Positions 25,186 through 33,908 are shown, numbered from the stretch's first letter. The stretch: DNA of 64,000 nucleotides from Streptomyces violaceusniger Tu 4113 (GCF_000147815.2 NC_015957.1:2418001-2482000); one strand, 5' to 3'. The notes: a model not told the origin generated them from the letters alone. Numbers and translations: made by a program.

Positions 25186-25875
25186 ATGAGTCCCGCCCAG
25201 CCCTTGCGCCGCCGCTCGGACGCCGTTGCCAACCGCGCCGCCCTCCTCGACGCGGCCGAGCGGGTCCTGCTCCGCGATGGGCCCGCCGTGCCGTTGGACG
25301 TGGTGGCGCGCGAGGCCGGGGTCGGCATCGCCACGCTGTACCGGAACTTCGCCGACCGCGACGAGTTATACGCGGCCGTCGTCCACCGCGCCCACCAGCT
25401 CGTGGCCGACCTCGCCCAGGAGGCCGAGGCCGGCGCGGCGCCACCGCTGGACGCGCTGGCCGGTTTCCTGGACCGGCTCCTCGCCGAACGCAGCCATCTC
25501 GCCCTGCCGTTGCTCAGCGTCCCCGGCCCGCGTCCGCAGAACGGAGCCGCTCCCCTCGGCCCGTATCCGCAGAACGGGGCCGCCCCCCTCGGCCCGCGGA
25601 TCTCCCGGTCGTTGGACGCGGTCCTGAAGCGGGGCATCGACGACGGCTCGATCCGGCCCGATGCCACCGCCGCCGACCTCGTCGTCACCGTGGCGACGCT
25701 CGCCCGTGCCCAACTCCCGCCCGACGCCTGGGATCGAGCCGCCCGCCGCATCGCCGCGCTCGTCCTGGACGGGCTGCGCGCCCGCTCCGACACCGCCCCG
25801 CTCCCCGCCGGGCTCACCGGTGCCGAACTGGACCGGGCCATGACCCACAGCGGGGGTGACAGGGCCGCCTACTAG
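25186..25875 (+). CDS. TetR-family regulator with internal duplication
   Basis: 229 residues. The DNA-binding domain is at about 15-60 (NRAALLDAAERVLLRDGPAVPLDVVAREAG, GIATLYRNFADRDELYAAV). The ligand domain contains an in-frame duplication: QNGAAPLGP occurs twice in succession near residues 117-137 (bases 25533-25596), an insertion into a helical region that other TetR proteins lack. It is 131 bp after the pheC-like gene; no target is evident. Confidence 0.85.
   Translation: MSPAQPLRRRSDAVANRAALLDAAERVLLRDGPAVPLDVVAREAGVGIATLYRNFADRDELYAAVVHRAHQLVADLAQEAEAGAAPPLDALAGFLDRLLAERSHLALPLLSVPGPRPQNGAAPLGPYPQNGAAPLGPRISRSLDAVLKRGIDDGSIRPDATAADLVVTVATLARAQLPPDAWDRAARRIAALVLDGLRARSDTAPLPAGLTGAELDRAMTHSGGDRAAY
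25533..25596 (+). repeat. 33-bp duplication inside the tetR gene
   Basis: Two copies of a 33-bp unit beginning TCCGCAGAACGG and coding PQNGAAPLGP; they differ at a few third positions and one flanking codon. Confidence 0.75.
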
Positions 25876-26005
25876 CCTGTCGCCCGCAGCGGGATGCGCA
25901 TTTGCGCGAATTCGGGCGCGGCCCTTGCGCGGGTGCTACACGCTGACGGATGCCGGTTGTAATGGCCCGGACCGGTGAACGTTTCCTCGCATCCGGAGAG
26001 ACGAT

Positions 26006-26635
26006 ATGAGCAGTCCCCTCAGCCACCCCCTCGTGCGGACCTTTCTGGCCTCGGTCGAGCGGCGTACCGCGGCGCTTCCCGCCGCGTGGCGGGAGGAACT
26101 GCTCGAGGATCTGCGCGAGGAGATCGCGGCGGCGCTGGCGGACGACCGCACCGAGGATCCCGCCGCGGACGGCGGCCCGGCGATCAGCGATGAGCGCGTT
26201 CGGCGGGCGCTCGACTGGATCGGAACCCCGGAGGAGATCGCGGCGGACGCGCTGGCCGAGGAGTCCGGCAGCATTCCCCCCGAGCCGGAGAACCCCGGCG
26301 GCACCTGGCTGACGCTCGGCCTCGCCGTGCTGCCCGTGCCGCTGTGCCTGGTCCCGGGCGTGGGGATACCGCTGGGGCTGGTCGCCGCCTTCGGCGCGCT
26401 CGTCCGGCTGTGGCGGTCCGCGCCGTGGGCGCGGCGCGAGAAGCGGCAGGCCACCCTGTTCGTCCTGTCGCCGCTGGTGTCGGTGCCGGTGCTGGCGGCC
26501 GCCCTCTCCCTGGCGTTCGACGGGATCAGCGCCCCCGCGTTCGTGGCCTCCCTCCTGATAGCGCTCGCCCTGCCGGTGGCCGGCGCCATACGGCTGGCCC
26601 GGTCCGCCGCCCGGCTGCGCGAGCAGGCCCCGTAG
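26006..26635 (+). CDS. HAAS-domain membrane protein
   Basis: 209 residues with GGAGAG before the ATG. Residues 8-90 form a helical HAAS-like domain (FLASVERRTAALPAAWREELLEDLREEI, RVRRALDWIGTPEEIAADAL). Three or four membrane helices follow (WLTLGLAVLPVPLCLVPGVG, LGLVAAFGALVRLW, LFVLSPLVSVPVLAAALSL, ALALPVAGAIRLA). HAAS proteins usually pair with a PadR regulator or an effector; none is adjacent here. Function unknown. Confidence 0.75.
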   Translation: MSSPLSHPLVRTFLASVERRTAALPAAWREELLEDLREEIAAALADDRTEDPAADGGPAISDERVRRALDWIGTPEEIAADALAEESGSIPPEPENPGGTWLTLGLAVLPVPLCLVPGVGIPLGLVAAFGALVRLWRSAPWARREKRQATLFVLSPLVSVPVLAAALSLAFDGISAPAFVASLLIALALPVAGAIRLARSAARLREQAP

Positions 26636-26696
26636 GAGGCAGGACGGCCCCGTAGCTGACAGCGTTGTCGGCCCCGGTGGGTCGACTGTGCGTAGT

Positions 26697-26708
26697 TTGT
26701 CCGGACAA
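26697..26708. promoter_or_regulatory. GntR-type operator candidate
   Basis: TTGTCCGGACAA is a perfect 12-bp palindrome 55 bp before the GntR coding region. Its NyGT..ACrN ends fit the half-sites of GntR/HutC proteins, so autoregulation is likely. Confidence 0.6.
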
Positions 26709-26763
26709 TCGAACTTCACGACTTCCCGTCATGTGCTCATCCGGATACCCTCGCCCCGTGGCT

Positions 26764-27531
26764 ATGGAGGAAGAAGACTCTTCGGGCGGGGCCGAGGCGC
26801 TCCAGCTCAGCGTGGACCGCAGCAGTCCGGTCCCGCTGTATTTCCAGCTTTCCCAGCAGCTCGAGGCGGCGATCGAGCAGGGGCGGCTGGCGCCCGGCAG
26901 CCTGCTGGGCAATGAGATCGAGCTGGCCGGGCGGCTCGGGCTGTCCCGCCCCACCGTCCGGCAGGCCATTTCGTCGCTCGTCGACAAGGGGCTGCTGGTG
27001 CGCCGCCGGGGCGTGGGCACGCAGGTGGTGCACAGCCAGGTCAAGCGCCCGCTGGAGCTGAGCAGCCTCTACGACGACCTGGAGGCGGCCGGTCAGCGCC
27101 CCGCCACCCAGGTGCTGCGGAACACGACCGAGCTCGCGACCGCCCAGGTCGCCGCCGCGCTCGGCATCTCCGAGGGTGCCGAGGTGGTGCTGATCGAGCG
27201 GCTGCGGCTGGCGCACGGCGAGCCCATGGCCCATCTGCGCAACCACCTCCCCGTGGGCCTGCTCAAGCTGGACAGCGCCGAGCTGGAGGACACCGGGCTC
27301 TACCGGCTGATGCGCGCGGCCGGGATCACCCTGCACAGCGCCCGCCAGGCGGTCGGCGCCCGCGCGGCCACCGCCGAGGAGGGGGAGCAGCTCGGGGAGC
27401 CGGAGGGTGCGCCGCTGCTGACGATGGAGCGGACGACCTACGACGACACCGGCCGGGCCGTGGAGTTCGGCTCGCACACCTACCGGGCCTCGCGCTACGC
27501 CTTCGAGTTCCAGCTCCTCGTGCGCCCCTGA
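26764..27531 (+). CDS. GntR-family regulator (HutC subfamily)
   Basis: 255 residues from ATG 26764; GTG 26758 is also possible and no clear ribosome-binding site is visible. The winged helix is at about 15-85 (VPLYFQLSQQLEAAIEQGRLAPGSLL, LSRPTVRQAISSLVDKGLLVRRRGVGTQVV). The UTRA effector domain is at about 100-250 (EVVLIERLRLAHGEPMAHLRNHLP, LTMERTTYDDTGRAVEFGSHTYRASRYAFEF). It precedes a sugar ABC operon, which it probably represses until a sugar phosphate is bound. Confidence 0.88.
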   Translation: MEEEDSSGGAEALQLSVDRSSPVPLYFQLSQQLEAAIEQGRLAPGSLLGNEIELAGRLGLSRPTVRQAISSLVDKGLLVRRRGVGTQVVHSQVKRPLELSSLYDDLEAAGQRPATQVLRNTTELATAQVAAALGISEGAEVVLIERLRLAHGEPMAHLRNHLPVGLLKLDSAELEDTGLYRLMRAAGITLHSARQAVGARAATAEEGEQLGEPEGAPLLTMERTTYDDTGRAVEFGSHTYRASRYAFEFQLLVRP

Positions 27532-27576
27532 GCCCTTCCTCCCGCCGTACAAGCCCGTCGCACCCGGCCGCTGTTC

Positions 27577-27605
27577 TTGACGTGTCCCGTATCCGCCGCT
27601 ACAAG
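27577..27605 (+). promoter_or_regulatory. Promoter of the sugar ABC operon
   Basis: TTGACG (27577-27582), 17 bp, TACAAG (27600-27605), about 180 bp upstream of the binding-protein gene and just after the GntR stop. Confidence 0.55.
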
Positions 27606-27786
27606 TCCTCCAGCCGGACGGGCACCGGGCCCGCCACGGGTTTCACCGTACGCGGCGCCGCCGAGCACCCCGGAAGCCCCGGCGAGGGCCGGTGACGGAT
27701 ACTTGGCGGCGGCCGGGCCCGATCATGCCGGACCCGGCCGCGAAGGTGACAGCGGGACGAACACACAGTGAGAAGGGCGGGTCTTC

Positions 27787-28806
27787 GTGGCGAAGGTGCG
27801 GAGAGGGGCACGTGCGATGACCGCCGCCGTGCTGGCGGCGGTGCTGGGTACGGCGTTGGCGGGCTGCAGCAGTACGGGCGGCAAGCGTGCCGAGGAGCGG
27901 GCCGCGAGGGAGGCGGCCGCCGGGGGGCGGGCGGCGGTCAACACCCCGAAGTGGACCTTCGCGATGGTCACCCACTCCGGCGACGGCGACACCTTCTGGG
28001 ACATCGTCCAGAGCGGCGCCAAGCAGGCCGCGGTCAAGGACAACATCCGGTTCCTCTACGCCCACAACGAGGAGGGCAAGGAGCAGTCCCAGCTCGTCCA
28101 GTCCTACATCGACCAGAAGGTCGACGGTCTGATCGTCACCCTCGCCAAGCCCGACGCCATGAAGGCCGTGGTGAAGAAGGCGCGGAAGGCCGGGATACCG
28201 GTGATCACCGTCAACTCCGGCTCCGAGGTGTCCAAGGCGTTCGGCGCGCTCACCCACGTCGGCCAGGACGAGACCATCGCGGGCGAGGCGGTCGGCGACG
28301 AGCTCAACAAGCGGGGCCGCAAGAAGGCCCTGTGCGTGCTCCACGAGCAGGGCAACGTCGGCCATGAGCAGCGCTGCGACGGCGCGGCCAAGACCTTCGA
28401 CGGCAAGATGGAGAAGATCTACGTCGAGGGCACCAACATGCCCGATGTGCAGTCCTCGATCGAGGCCAAGCTCCAGTCGGACAAGGGCATCGACACCGTG
28501 CTCACCCTCGGCGCCCCCTTCGCGGACACCGCCGCCAAGGCCGCCGACCAGGCGGGCAGCAAGGCCGAGATCGACACCTTCGACCTCAACGCCAAGGTCG
28601 CCGCGGCGCTCCAGGACGGCACACTCGGCTTCGCCGTGGACCAGCAGCCGTATCTGCAGGGCTATGAGGCCGTGGATCTGCTGTGGCTCAACCGCTACAA
28701 CGCCGATGTGCTCGGCGGCGGCAAGCCGGTGCTGACCGGACCGCAGATCATCACCAAGGACGACGCCGCCGAGCTCGCGTCGTACACGAAGCGGGGCACC
28801 CGATGA
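27787..28806 (+). CDS. Sugar ABC transporter substrate-binding lipoprotein
   Basis: 339 residues. Signal peptide with lipobox LAGC (Cys near residue 26). A class I periplasmic-binding fold of the ribose/inositol type follows: AMVTHSGDGDTFWDIVQSGA, VDGLIVTLAKPDAM, IPVITVNSG, LTHVGQDETIAGEAVGDEL, DTVLTLGAPFADTAAKAA, DQQPYLQGYEAVDLLWL. The sugar is not evident. GTG start; its stop overlaps the permease ATG (ATGA). Confidence 0.9.
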   Translation: MAKVRRGARAMTAAVLAAVLGTALAGCSSTGGKRAEERAAREAAAGGRAAVNTPKWTFAMVTHSGDGDTFWDIVQSGAKQAAVKDNIRFLYAHNEEGKEQSQLVQSYIDQKVDGLIVTLAKPDAMKAVVKKARKAGIPVITVNSGSEVSKAFGALTHVGQDETIAGEAVGDELNKRGRKKALCVLHEQGNVGHEQRCDGAAKTFDGKMEKIYVEGTNMPDVQSSIEAKLQSDKGIDTVLTLGAPFADTAAKAADQAGSKAEIDTFDLNAKVAAALQDGTLGFAVDQQPYLQGYEAVDLLWLNRYNADVLGGGKPVLTGPQIITKDDAAELASYTKRGTR

Positions 28807-29852
28807 GCGCGGAGGCACCGCCCGTCGAAGAGCTCGCGAGCCGGCCGCCGGTGCGCGGCTCGCTGCCGCGCCGGCTCGCGGGGCGGCCGGAGCTGGGCGC
28901 GGTCGTCGGCGCCGTCGCCGTCTTCGTCTTCTTCTCGGTCGTCGCCGACGCCTTCCTCCAGTGGTCCAGCTTCAGCACCGTGCTGTACGCGTCCTCGACC
29001 ATCGGGATCATGGCGGTGCCGGTCGCGCTGCTGATGATCGGCGGGGAGTTCGATCTGTCGACCGGCGTCCTGGTGACCAGCTCGGCGCTGATCTCGTCGA
29101 TGTTCTCGTACCAGATGACGGCGAACGTATGGGTCGGCGCCGGGGTGTCCCTGCTGGCCACCCTCGCGATCGGCTTCTTCAACGGCTATCTGCTGGTCCG
29201 TACCAATCTGCCGAGCTTCATCATCACGCTCGGCACCTTTCTGATCCTCCAGGGCTGCAACCTCGGCTTCACCAAGCTGATCAGCGACACCGTCTCCACC
29301 AAGAGCATCGCCGACATGGAGGGCTTCCCCTCCGCCCATAAGGTCTTCGCCTCGCATCTGACCATCGGGGACGTCGAGGTGCAGATCACCGTCCTGTGGT
29401 GGTTCGCCCTGATCGCGCTCGCCACCTGGATCCTGCTGCGCACCCGCGCCGGGAACTGGATCTTCGCGGTGGGCGGCGCCAAGGAGGCGGCCCGCGCGGT
29501 CGGCGTACCGGTGGAGCGCACCAAGATCGGCCTCTATCTGGGCGTCGCGCTGGCCGCCTGGATCTCCGGCCAGCATCTGCTGTTCAACTACGACGTCGTC
29601 CAGTCCGGCGAGGGCGTGGGCAATGAGCTGCTCTACATCATCGCCGCCGTCATCGGCGGCTGCCTGCTGACCGGCGGCTACGGTTCGGCGGTCGGCGCGG
29701 CCGTCGGCGCGTTCATCTTCGGCATGACCAACAAGGGCATCGTCTACGCGCAGTGGGGCGCCGACTGGTTCAAGTTCTTCCTCGGGGCGATGCTGCTGCT
29801 CGCCACGCTGCTCAACTGGTGGGTCCGCAAGCGGGCGGAGGAGAGCAAATGA
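28803..29852 (+). CDS. Sugar ABC transporter permease (RbsC-like)
   Basis: 349 residues with eight to ten hydrophobic helices. It belongs to the ribose/xylose permease family, shown by MIGGEFDLSTGVLVTSSALI, LLVRTNLPSFIITLGTFLILQG and AAVIGGCLLTGGYGSAVGAAVGAFIFG. The N-terminal 35 residues are cytoplasmic. ATGA overlaps join it to the genes on either side, so one transcript is expected. Confidence 0.92.
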   Translation: MSAEAPPVEELASRPPVRGSLPRRLAGRPELGAVVGAVAVFVFFSVVADAFLQWSSFSTVLYASSTIGIMAVPVALLMIGGEFDLSTGVLVTSSALISSMFSYQMTANVWVGAGVSLLATLAIGFFNGYLLVRTNLPSFIITLGTFLILQGCNLGFTKLISDTVSTKSIADMEGFPSAHKVFASHLTIGDVEVQITVLWWFALIALATWILLRTRAGNWIFAVGGAKEAARAVGVPVERTKIGLYLGVALAAWISGQHLLFNYDVVQSGEGVGNELLYIIAAVIGGCLLTGGYGSAVGAAVGAFIFGMTNKGIVYAQWGADWFKFFLGAMLLLATLLNWWVRKRAEESK

Positions 29853-30688
29853 GTACGTCCCAGACATCTCGGGCGTCCCGAACGGCTCTGGTCGCGCTCA
29901 GCGACATCAGCAAGTACTACGGCAACGTCCAGGCCCTGGACGGCGTCTCCCTGGAGGTGCACGCCGGGGAGATCACCTGCGTCCTCGGGGACAACGGCGC
30001 GGGCAAGTCCACCCTCATCAAGATCGTCGCGGGGCTGCACCAGCACGACGGCGGCACCTTCGCCATCGAGGGGGAGGAGACCCGGCTCGGCTCCCCGCGC
30101 GAGGCCCTCGACCGCGGGATCGCCACGGTCTACCAGGACCTCGCCGTGGTCCCGATGATGCCGGTGTGGCGGAACTTCTTCCTCGGCTCCGAGATCCACA
30201 AGGGCCGCGGACCGCTCCGGCGCCTGGACGTGGAGGCGATGCGCGCCACGACCCACCGCGAACTGCTGCGCATGGGCATCGATCTGCGCGACGTCGACCA
30301 GCCCATCGGCACCCTCTCCGGCGGTCAGCGCCAGTGCGTGGCCATTGCCCGCGCCGTCCACTTCGGCGCGAAGGTGCTGATCCTGGACGAGCCGACGGCG
30401 GCGCTGGGCGTCAAGCAGTCCGGGGTCGTGCTCAAGTACGTCGCGGCCGCCCGGGACGCGGGCCTCGGCGTGGTCCTCATCACCCACAACCCGCACCACG
30501 CCTATCTCGTCGGCGACCGTTTCGTGCTGCTCAAGCGCGGCGCCATGGCGGGCAGCCACGCCAAGGACGAGATCGCGCTGGAGGAGCTCACCCGGCAGAT
30601 GGCGGGTGGCAGCGAGCTGGAACAGCTCAGCCATGAGCTGGCCCGCACCCCCGCCCCCGATCTCTCGGAAGGGGTCGCCAAGGGCTGA
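29849..30688 (+). CDS. Sugar ABC transporter ATPase with a single nucleotide-binding domain
   Basis: 279 residues. Walker A GDNGAGKST, signature LSGGQRQCVA and Walker B VLILDEPTAAL are intact, and the switch His is in LITHNPHHAYLVGD. RbsA-type partners normally have two fused domains of about 500 residues; here only one is present, so a homodimer should power the importer. Starts at ATG 29849 in ATGA overlap with the permease. Confidence 0.92.
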   Translation: MSTSQTSRASRTALVALSDISKYYGNVQALDGVSLEVHAGEITCVLGDNGAGKSTLIKIVAGLHQHDGGTFAIEGEETRLGSPREALDRGIATVYQDLAVVPMMPVWRNFFLGSEIHKGRGPLRRLDVEAMRATTHRELLRMGIDLRDVDQPIGTLSGGQRQCVAIARAVHFGAKVLILDEPTAALGVKQSGVVLKYVAAARDAGLGVVLITHNPHHAYLVGDRFVLLKRGAMAGSHAKDEIALEELTRQMAGGSELEQLSHELARTPAPDLSEGVAKG

Positions 30689-30914
30689 GCGGCCGGGCCG
30701 ACGGCCGTGTTCCGGCACCTCCGCGGGCCGCGGGCCGTAGGCTCACCATGCGGCGTGAGGCACGGGTGAGGCACAATCGCACGGCGGGCCCCACCCGCCA
30801 CGACCGACGCACCCGAGGCCGAGCGGCCTCCCGATACCCCCGCAGGGACGACGAACTCTTGCGAGCACGTACCCGCAGCGACCGCACCCCCCACACCGGC
30901 GAGGGGGCCGGCCG

Positions 30915-32069
30915 ATGAGCATCTACCGCGAACGAGTGCACCGGGGCTCGGCCCGGGCCACCGTATTGCGGACCGTCGGCACCCGTGAGCGCCGCTCGCA
31001 TCTCAGCGCGCCCCGGGTGCCCACGGTCGGCATCGACATCGGCGGCACCAAGGTGATGGCAGGGGTGGTCGACGCCGACGGCATCATCCTCGAGAAGCTG
31101 CGCACCGAGACCCCGGACAAGTCCAAGAGCCCCAAGGTCGTCGAGGACACCATCACCGAACTGGTGCTGGACCTCTCCGACCGGCACGATGTGCACGCCG
31201 TGGGCATCGGCGCCGCGGGCTGGGTGGACGCCGACCGCAACCGGGTGCTCTTCGCCCCGCATCTGTCCTGGCGCAACGAACCGCTGCGCGACCGGCTCGC
31301 GGAGCGGCTCGACGTCCCGGTCATGGTCGACAACGACGCCAACGCGGCCGCGTGGGCGGAGTGGCGGTTCGGCGCCGGACGCGGCGAGGACCATCTCGTC
31401 ATGATCACCCTCGGCACCGGAATCGGCGGCGCGATCCTGGAGGACGGCCAGGTCAAGCGCGGCAAGTACGGCGTCGCGGGGGAGTTCGGCCATATGCAGG
31501 TCGTCCCGGCCGGCCACCGCTGCCCCTGTGGCAACCGCGGCTGCTGGGAGCAGTACAGCTCCGGCAACGCCCTCGTCCGCGAGGCCCGCGAACTGGCCGC
31601 CGCCGAATCGCCGGTCGCCTACGGGATCACCGACCGGGTCGGCGGCAACATCCAGGAGATCACCGGGCCGCTGATCACCGAGCTGGCCCGGCAGGGCGAC
31701 GCCATGTGTGTCGAACTGCTCCAGGACATCGGCCAGTGGCTCGGCGTCGGCATCGCCAATCTCGCCGCCGCCCTCGACCCCTCCTGCTTCGTCATCGGCG
31801 GAGGCGTCAGCGCCGCCGACGACCTGCTGATCGGCCCCGCCCGGGACGCCTTCCGGCGCACCCTCACCGGCCGCGGGTACCGGCCGGAAGCCCGGATCGT
31901 CAAGGCGCAGTTGGGCCCCGAGGCCGGGATGGTCGGCGCCGCCGACCTCGCCCGGCTGGTGGCCCGCCGCTTCCGCCGCGCCAACCGCCGCCGCGTCGAG
32001 CGGTACGAGCGCGCCGGGTCCTCCTCCCCGCTGCGGCTGGCGCCGCGGGGTCAGGCAGGCCGCGAATGA
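30915..32069 (+). CDS. ROK-family sugar kinase (glucokinase-like)
   Basis: 384 residues. ATP-binding motif VGIDIGGTKVMAG near residue 37, catalytic Asp in VDNDANAAAWAEW, TLGTGIGGAIL, and the zinc motif CPCGNRGCWEQYSSG. It is close to Streptomyces GlkA over residues 35-350, but has a 36-residue N-terminal extension and a basic C-terminal tail (RRANRRRVERYERAG). It probably phosphorylates the sugar imported by the adjacent ABC transporter. It is 226 bp downstream of the ATPase and could have its own promoter. Its stop overlaps the next gene by ATGA. Confidence 0.88.
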   Translation: MSIYRERVHRGSARATVLRTVGTRERRSHLSAPRVPTVGIDIGGTKVMAGVVDADGIILEKLRTETPDKSKSPKVVEDTITELVLDLSDRHDVHAVGIGAAGWVDADRNRVLFAPHLSWRNEPLRDRLAERLDVPVMVDNDANAAAWAEWRFGAGRGEDHLVMITLGTGIGGAILEDGQVKRGKYGVAGEFGHMQVVPAGHRCPCGNRGCWEQYSSGNALVREARELAAAESPVAYGITDRVGGNIQEITGPLITELARQGDAMCVELLQDIGQWLGVGIANLAAALDPSCFVIGGGVSAADDLLIGPARDAFRRTLTGRGYRPEARIVKAQLGPEAGMVGAADLARLVARRFRRANRRRVERYERAGSSSPLRLAPRGQAGRE

Positions 32070-32755
32070 CCGCCGCCGAGCAGCGCCCCGGCGCCCCGAC
32101 GCCCCCCGCCGCCGACGGCAGGCACCCCGACGGGCCGACGTCCGGTGGGCCCACGTCCGGTGGGTCCGCGCCTGCTGGGCCCACGTCCGGTGGGTCCGCG
32201 CCTGGCGGGTCAATGTCCGGTGGGTCCACGCCCGGTGGCGGCCGCCCGTCCCGTCGCTGGCTCAGGGCCGTGATCGTCTTCCTGCTGATCGCGATCCCGG
32301 CGGGCTATCTGGTGATCTCCGCCATCCAGAGCCGCAACGGCGGTGAGGAGAAGGCGGAGGCGGCGTCGGCCAAGGGCCTCAGCGCGGGCTATCCGACCCG
32401 GGTGCAGCGGCGCATATACGACGTGCCGGTGCCGCCGCAGTCCAAGAAGGTCGGTTTCTACGAGACCAACTCCTGGAAGGTCAGCTCGCTGTACGTGCAG
32501 TTCGTCACGTCCAGCGACGGACTCGACTCCTTCCTGCACCGGATCGGCACCGGCCGCTCCGCCCTGGACAAGGGCAAGGTGACCATCACCGGCGCCCAGG
32601 CGAAGAAGGTCGGCTGGCAGGTCGGGGAGGCTGGTCACGACTGGGCCGGAATGGAGTTCAAGCAGAAGGATCCGCAACCCAAGTTGAGGATCACGGTCAA
32701 GTTCGACAATCCGGCGCATCCCAAGGTTTACGTGGTCTCCACAGTCACCCCGTAG
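32066..32755 (+). CDS. Membrane-anchored protein with Gly/Ser/Thr repeat leader
   Basis: 229 residues. The cytoplasmic N-terminus (about 1-60) consists of repeats such as GPTSGG and GSAPGG. One membrane helix follows (AVIVFLLIAIPAGYLVISAI), then an extracytoplasmic domain of about 150 residues (RVQRRIYDVPVPPQSKKVGF, FVTSSDGLDSFLHRIG, AGHDWAGMEFKQKD). I do not recognise the domain. ATGA coupling to the ROK kinase suggests a shared role with sugar uptake. The run of repeats is likely to vary in length between strains. Confidence 0.75.
   Translation: MTAAEQRPGAPTPPAADGRHPDGPTSGGPTSGGSAPAGPTSGGSAPGGSMSGGSTPGGGRPSRRWLRAVIVFLLIAIPAGYLVISAIQSRNGGEEKAEAASAKGLSAGYPTRVQRRIYDVPVPPQSKKVGFYETNSWKVSSLYVQFVTSSDGLDSFLHRIGTGRSALDKGKVTITGAQAKKVGWQVGEAGHDWAGMEFKQKDPQPKLRITVKFDNPAHPKVYVVSTVTP
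32136..32235 (+). repeat. 18-bp tandem coding repeat
   Basis: Five to six copies of an 18-bp unit around GTCCGGTGGGYCC, coding (G/S)(P/A)T/APSGG-type peptides in the membrane protein. Confidence 0.75.
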
Positions 32756-32779
32756 GTCCATCACATCCTGGGTGCATCA

Positions 32780-32824
32780 CGACGGCCCCGAGGACGGGCC
32801 CCCTGCTCGTCCTCGGGGCCGTCG
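32780..32824. terminator. Terminator after the ABC/ROK operon
   Basis: Perfect 17-bp arms at 32780-32796 and 32808-32824 (core ACGGCCCCGAGGACG) with an 11-base loop, 25 bp past the last gene of the operon. Confidence 0.85.
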
Positions 32825-33009
32825 CTGGGCACCACCTGGCATACCCTCAGCGCCGCTCTCACGCACCGCGCCACGCGATGCTCTCGTCCAGCCATCCCGC
32901 GTAGGTGCCGTCCGGCAGCAGCCGGCGCCCTCGCCGCCGCCCGCCGGGGCGCCGTTGCGCATGACCTCTGTCTCAGTCGGAAGCTCATCGGCGCCTGGCG
33001 ACCGCCCCC

Positions 33010-33126
33010 GTCGACCAGTACCTGCTGTCCCTGGTCGCCGTGATCGTCGCGGTCTCGCTTCTGCCGCCGGCGGCGGAGATACGGCGCTCCCGACGCGGTC
33101 AGCGGTCGTCCTCAGGGGCGCTCTGA
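33010..33126 (+). pseudogene. Possible C-terminal remnant of a second DedA gene
   Basis: The plus-strand frame reads VDQYLLSLVAVIVAVSLLPP, then AAEIRRSRRGQRSSSGAL and stop. It resembles the last membrane helix and tail of DedA proteins. It has no start and overlaps the 3' end of the intact dedA gene on the other strand. The rest of 32825-33098 shows no gene. Confidence 0.4.
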
Positions 33127-33791
33127 TCACGTGCGGTAGCGTCGGTCCGGCCACTCGCGGGGGCGTCACTCCGGCCGTCCACGGGAGCGTCGACACTGCG
33201 GCGTCGGCGCACGTGCCACACCGCCAGCGCGGCCACGACGGCTGCGGCCAGCGCCACGGCGACGCCCCTGCCAACCAGGCCCTCGACGCGGCTGTAGGCG
33301 GTGCCTGCGAAGTAGCCGAGCAGGGTGAAGCCGACGCCCCAGACCAGGCCACCCAGGGCGTTGAAGAGCAGGAAGCGGCGGTAGGGCATACGGGAGACGC
33401 CGGCCAGCGCGGGCATCATCGCGCGGAAGAACGCGATGAAACGGCCGAAGAAGACCGCCGCGGGGCCACGGCGGCGGATCAGCTCCTGCGCCCTGCCGAC
33501 GCGCGCGGCGTGGCGGCGCAGTGGGCGGGTGGCGAGGATGCGGGGACCAGCGTGGCGCCCGACCTCGTATCCGACGCTGTCGCCGACGATCGCGGCGAGG
33601 ACGACGGCCGGCGCGAGCCACCACACCTCGGCCCTGCCCTGACTGGCCAGGACGCCACCGATCACCACGGCGGTCTCGCCGGGCAGGACGAAGCCGAAGA
33701 ACAGGGCGTCCTCGGCGAAGACCAGGGCGGCCACGACCGCGTAGATCACCGGTCCGGACAGCCCGCCGAGCCAATCGGTGATGGCGTGCAT
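33099..33791 (-). CDS. DedA-family membrane protein
   Basis: 230 residues from ATG 33791, preceded by AAGGGAGGTGGGCGG. DedA features: EDALFFGFVLPGETAVVIGG, GDSVGYEVGRHAG, and the conserved FFGRFIAFFRAMMPALAGVSRMPYRRFL followed by ALGGLVWGVGFTLLGYFAG. A final membrane helix and a charged tail follow. DedA proteins include flippases that return undecaprenyl phosphate to the inner face, which fits the neighbouring PAP2 phosphatase and BlaI system. A BlaI-type box lies in the divergent promoter shared with PAP2. Confidence 0.9.
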   Translation of the reverse strand: MHAITDWLGGLSGPVIYAVVAALVFAEDALFFGFVLPGETAVVIGGVLASQGRAEVWWLAPAVVLAAIVGDSVGYEVGRHAGPRILATRPLRRHAARVGRAQELIRRRGPAAVFFGRFIAFFRAMMPALAGVSRMPYRRFLLFNALGGLVWGVGFTLLGYFAGTAYSRVEGLVGRGVAVALAAAVVAALAVWHVRRRRSVDAPVDGRSDAPASGRTDATARDQSAPEDDR

Positions 33792-33805
33792 CCGCCCACC
33801 TCCCT

Positions 33806-33830
33806 TTCGTCTCCGTCTCCGTCTCCGTCC
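33806..33830. repeat. Hexanucleotide repeat in dedA leader
   Basis: Four near-copies of CGTCTC directly upstream of the dedA ribosome-binding site. Confidence 0.5.
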
Positions 33831-33895
33831 ACTCTCCTGGATCTGCGCCGGGTTCTCGTCCCGGCCGCCGGCGGACAGCGGCGACACACGTAACT

Positions 33896-33908
33896 CTACA
33901 AGGTGTAG
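33896..33908. promoter_or_regulatory. BlaI box between dedA and PAP2
   Basis: CTACAAGGTGTAG has 5-bp arms around 3 bases and is followed by TAGA, as in BlaI/MecI operators (TACTACA..TGTAGTA). The same CTACA-N3-TGTAG core occurs twice upstream of blaI. Confidence 0.7.
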
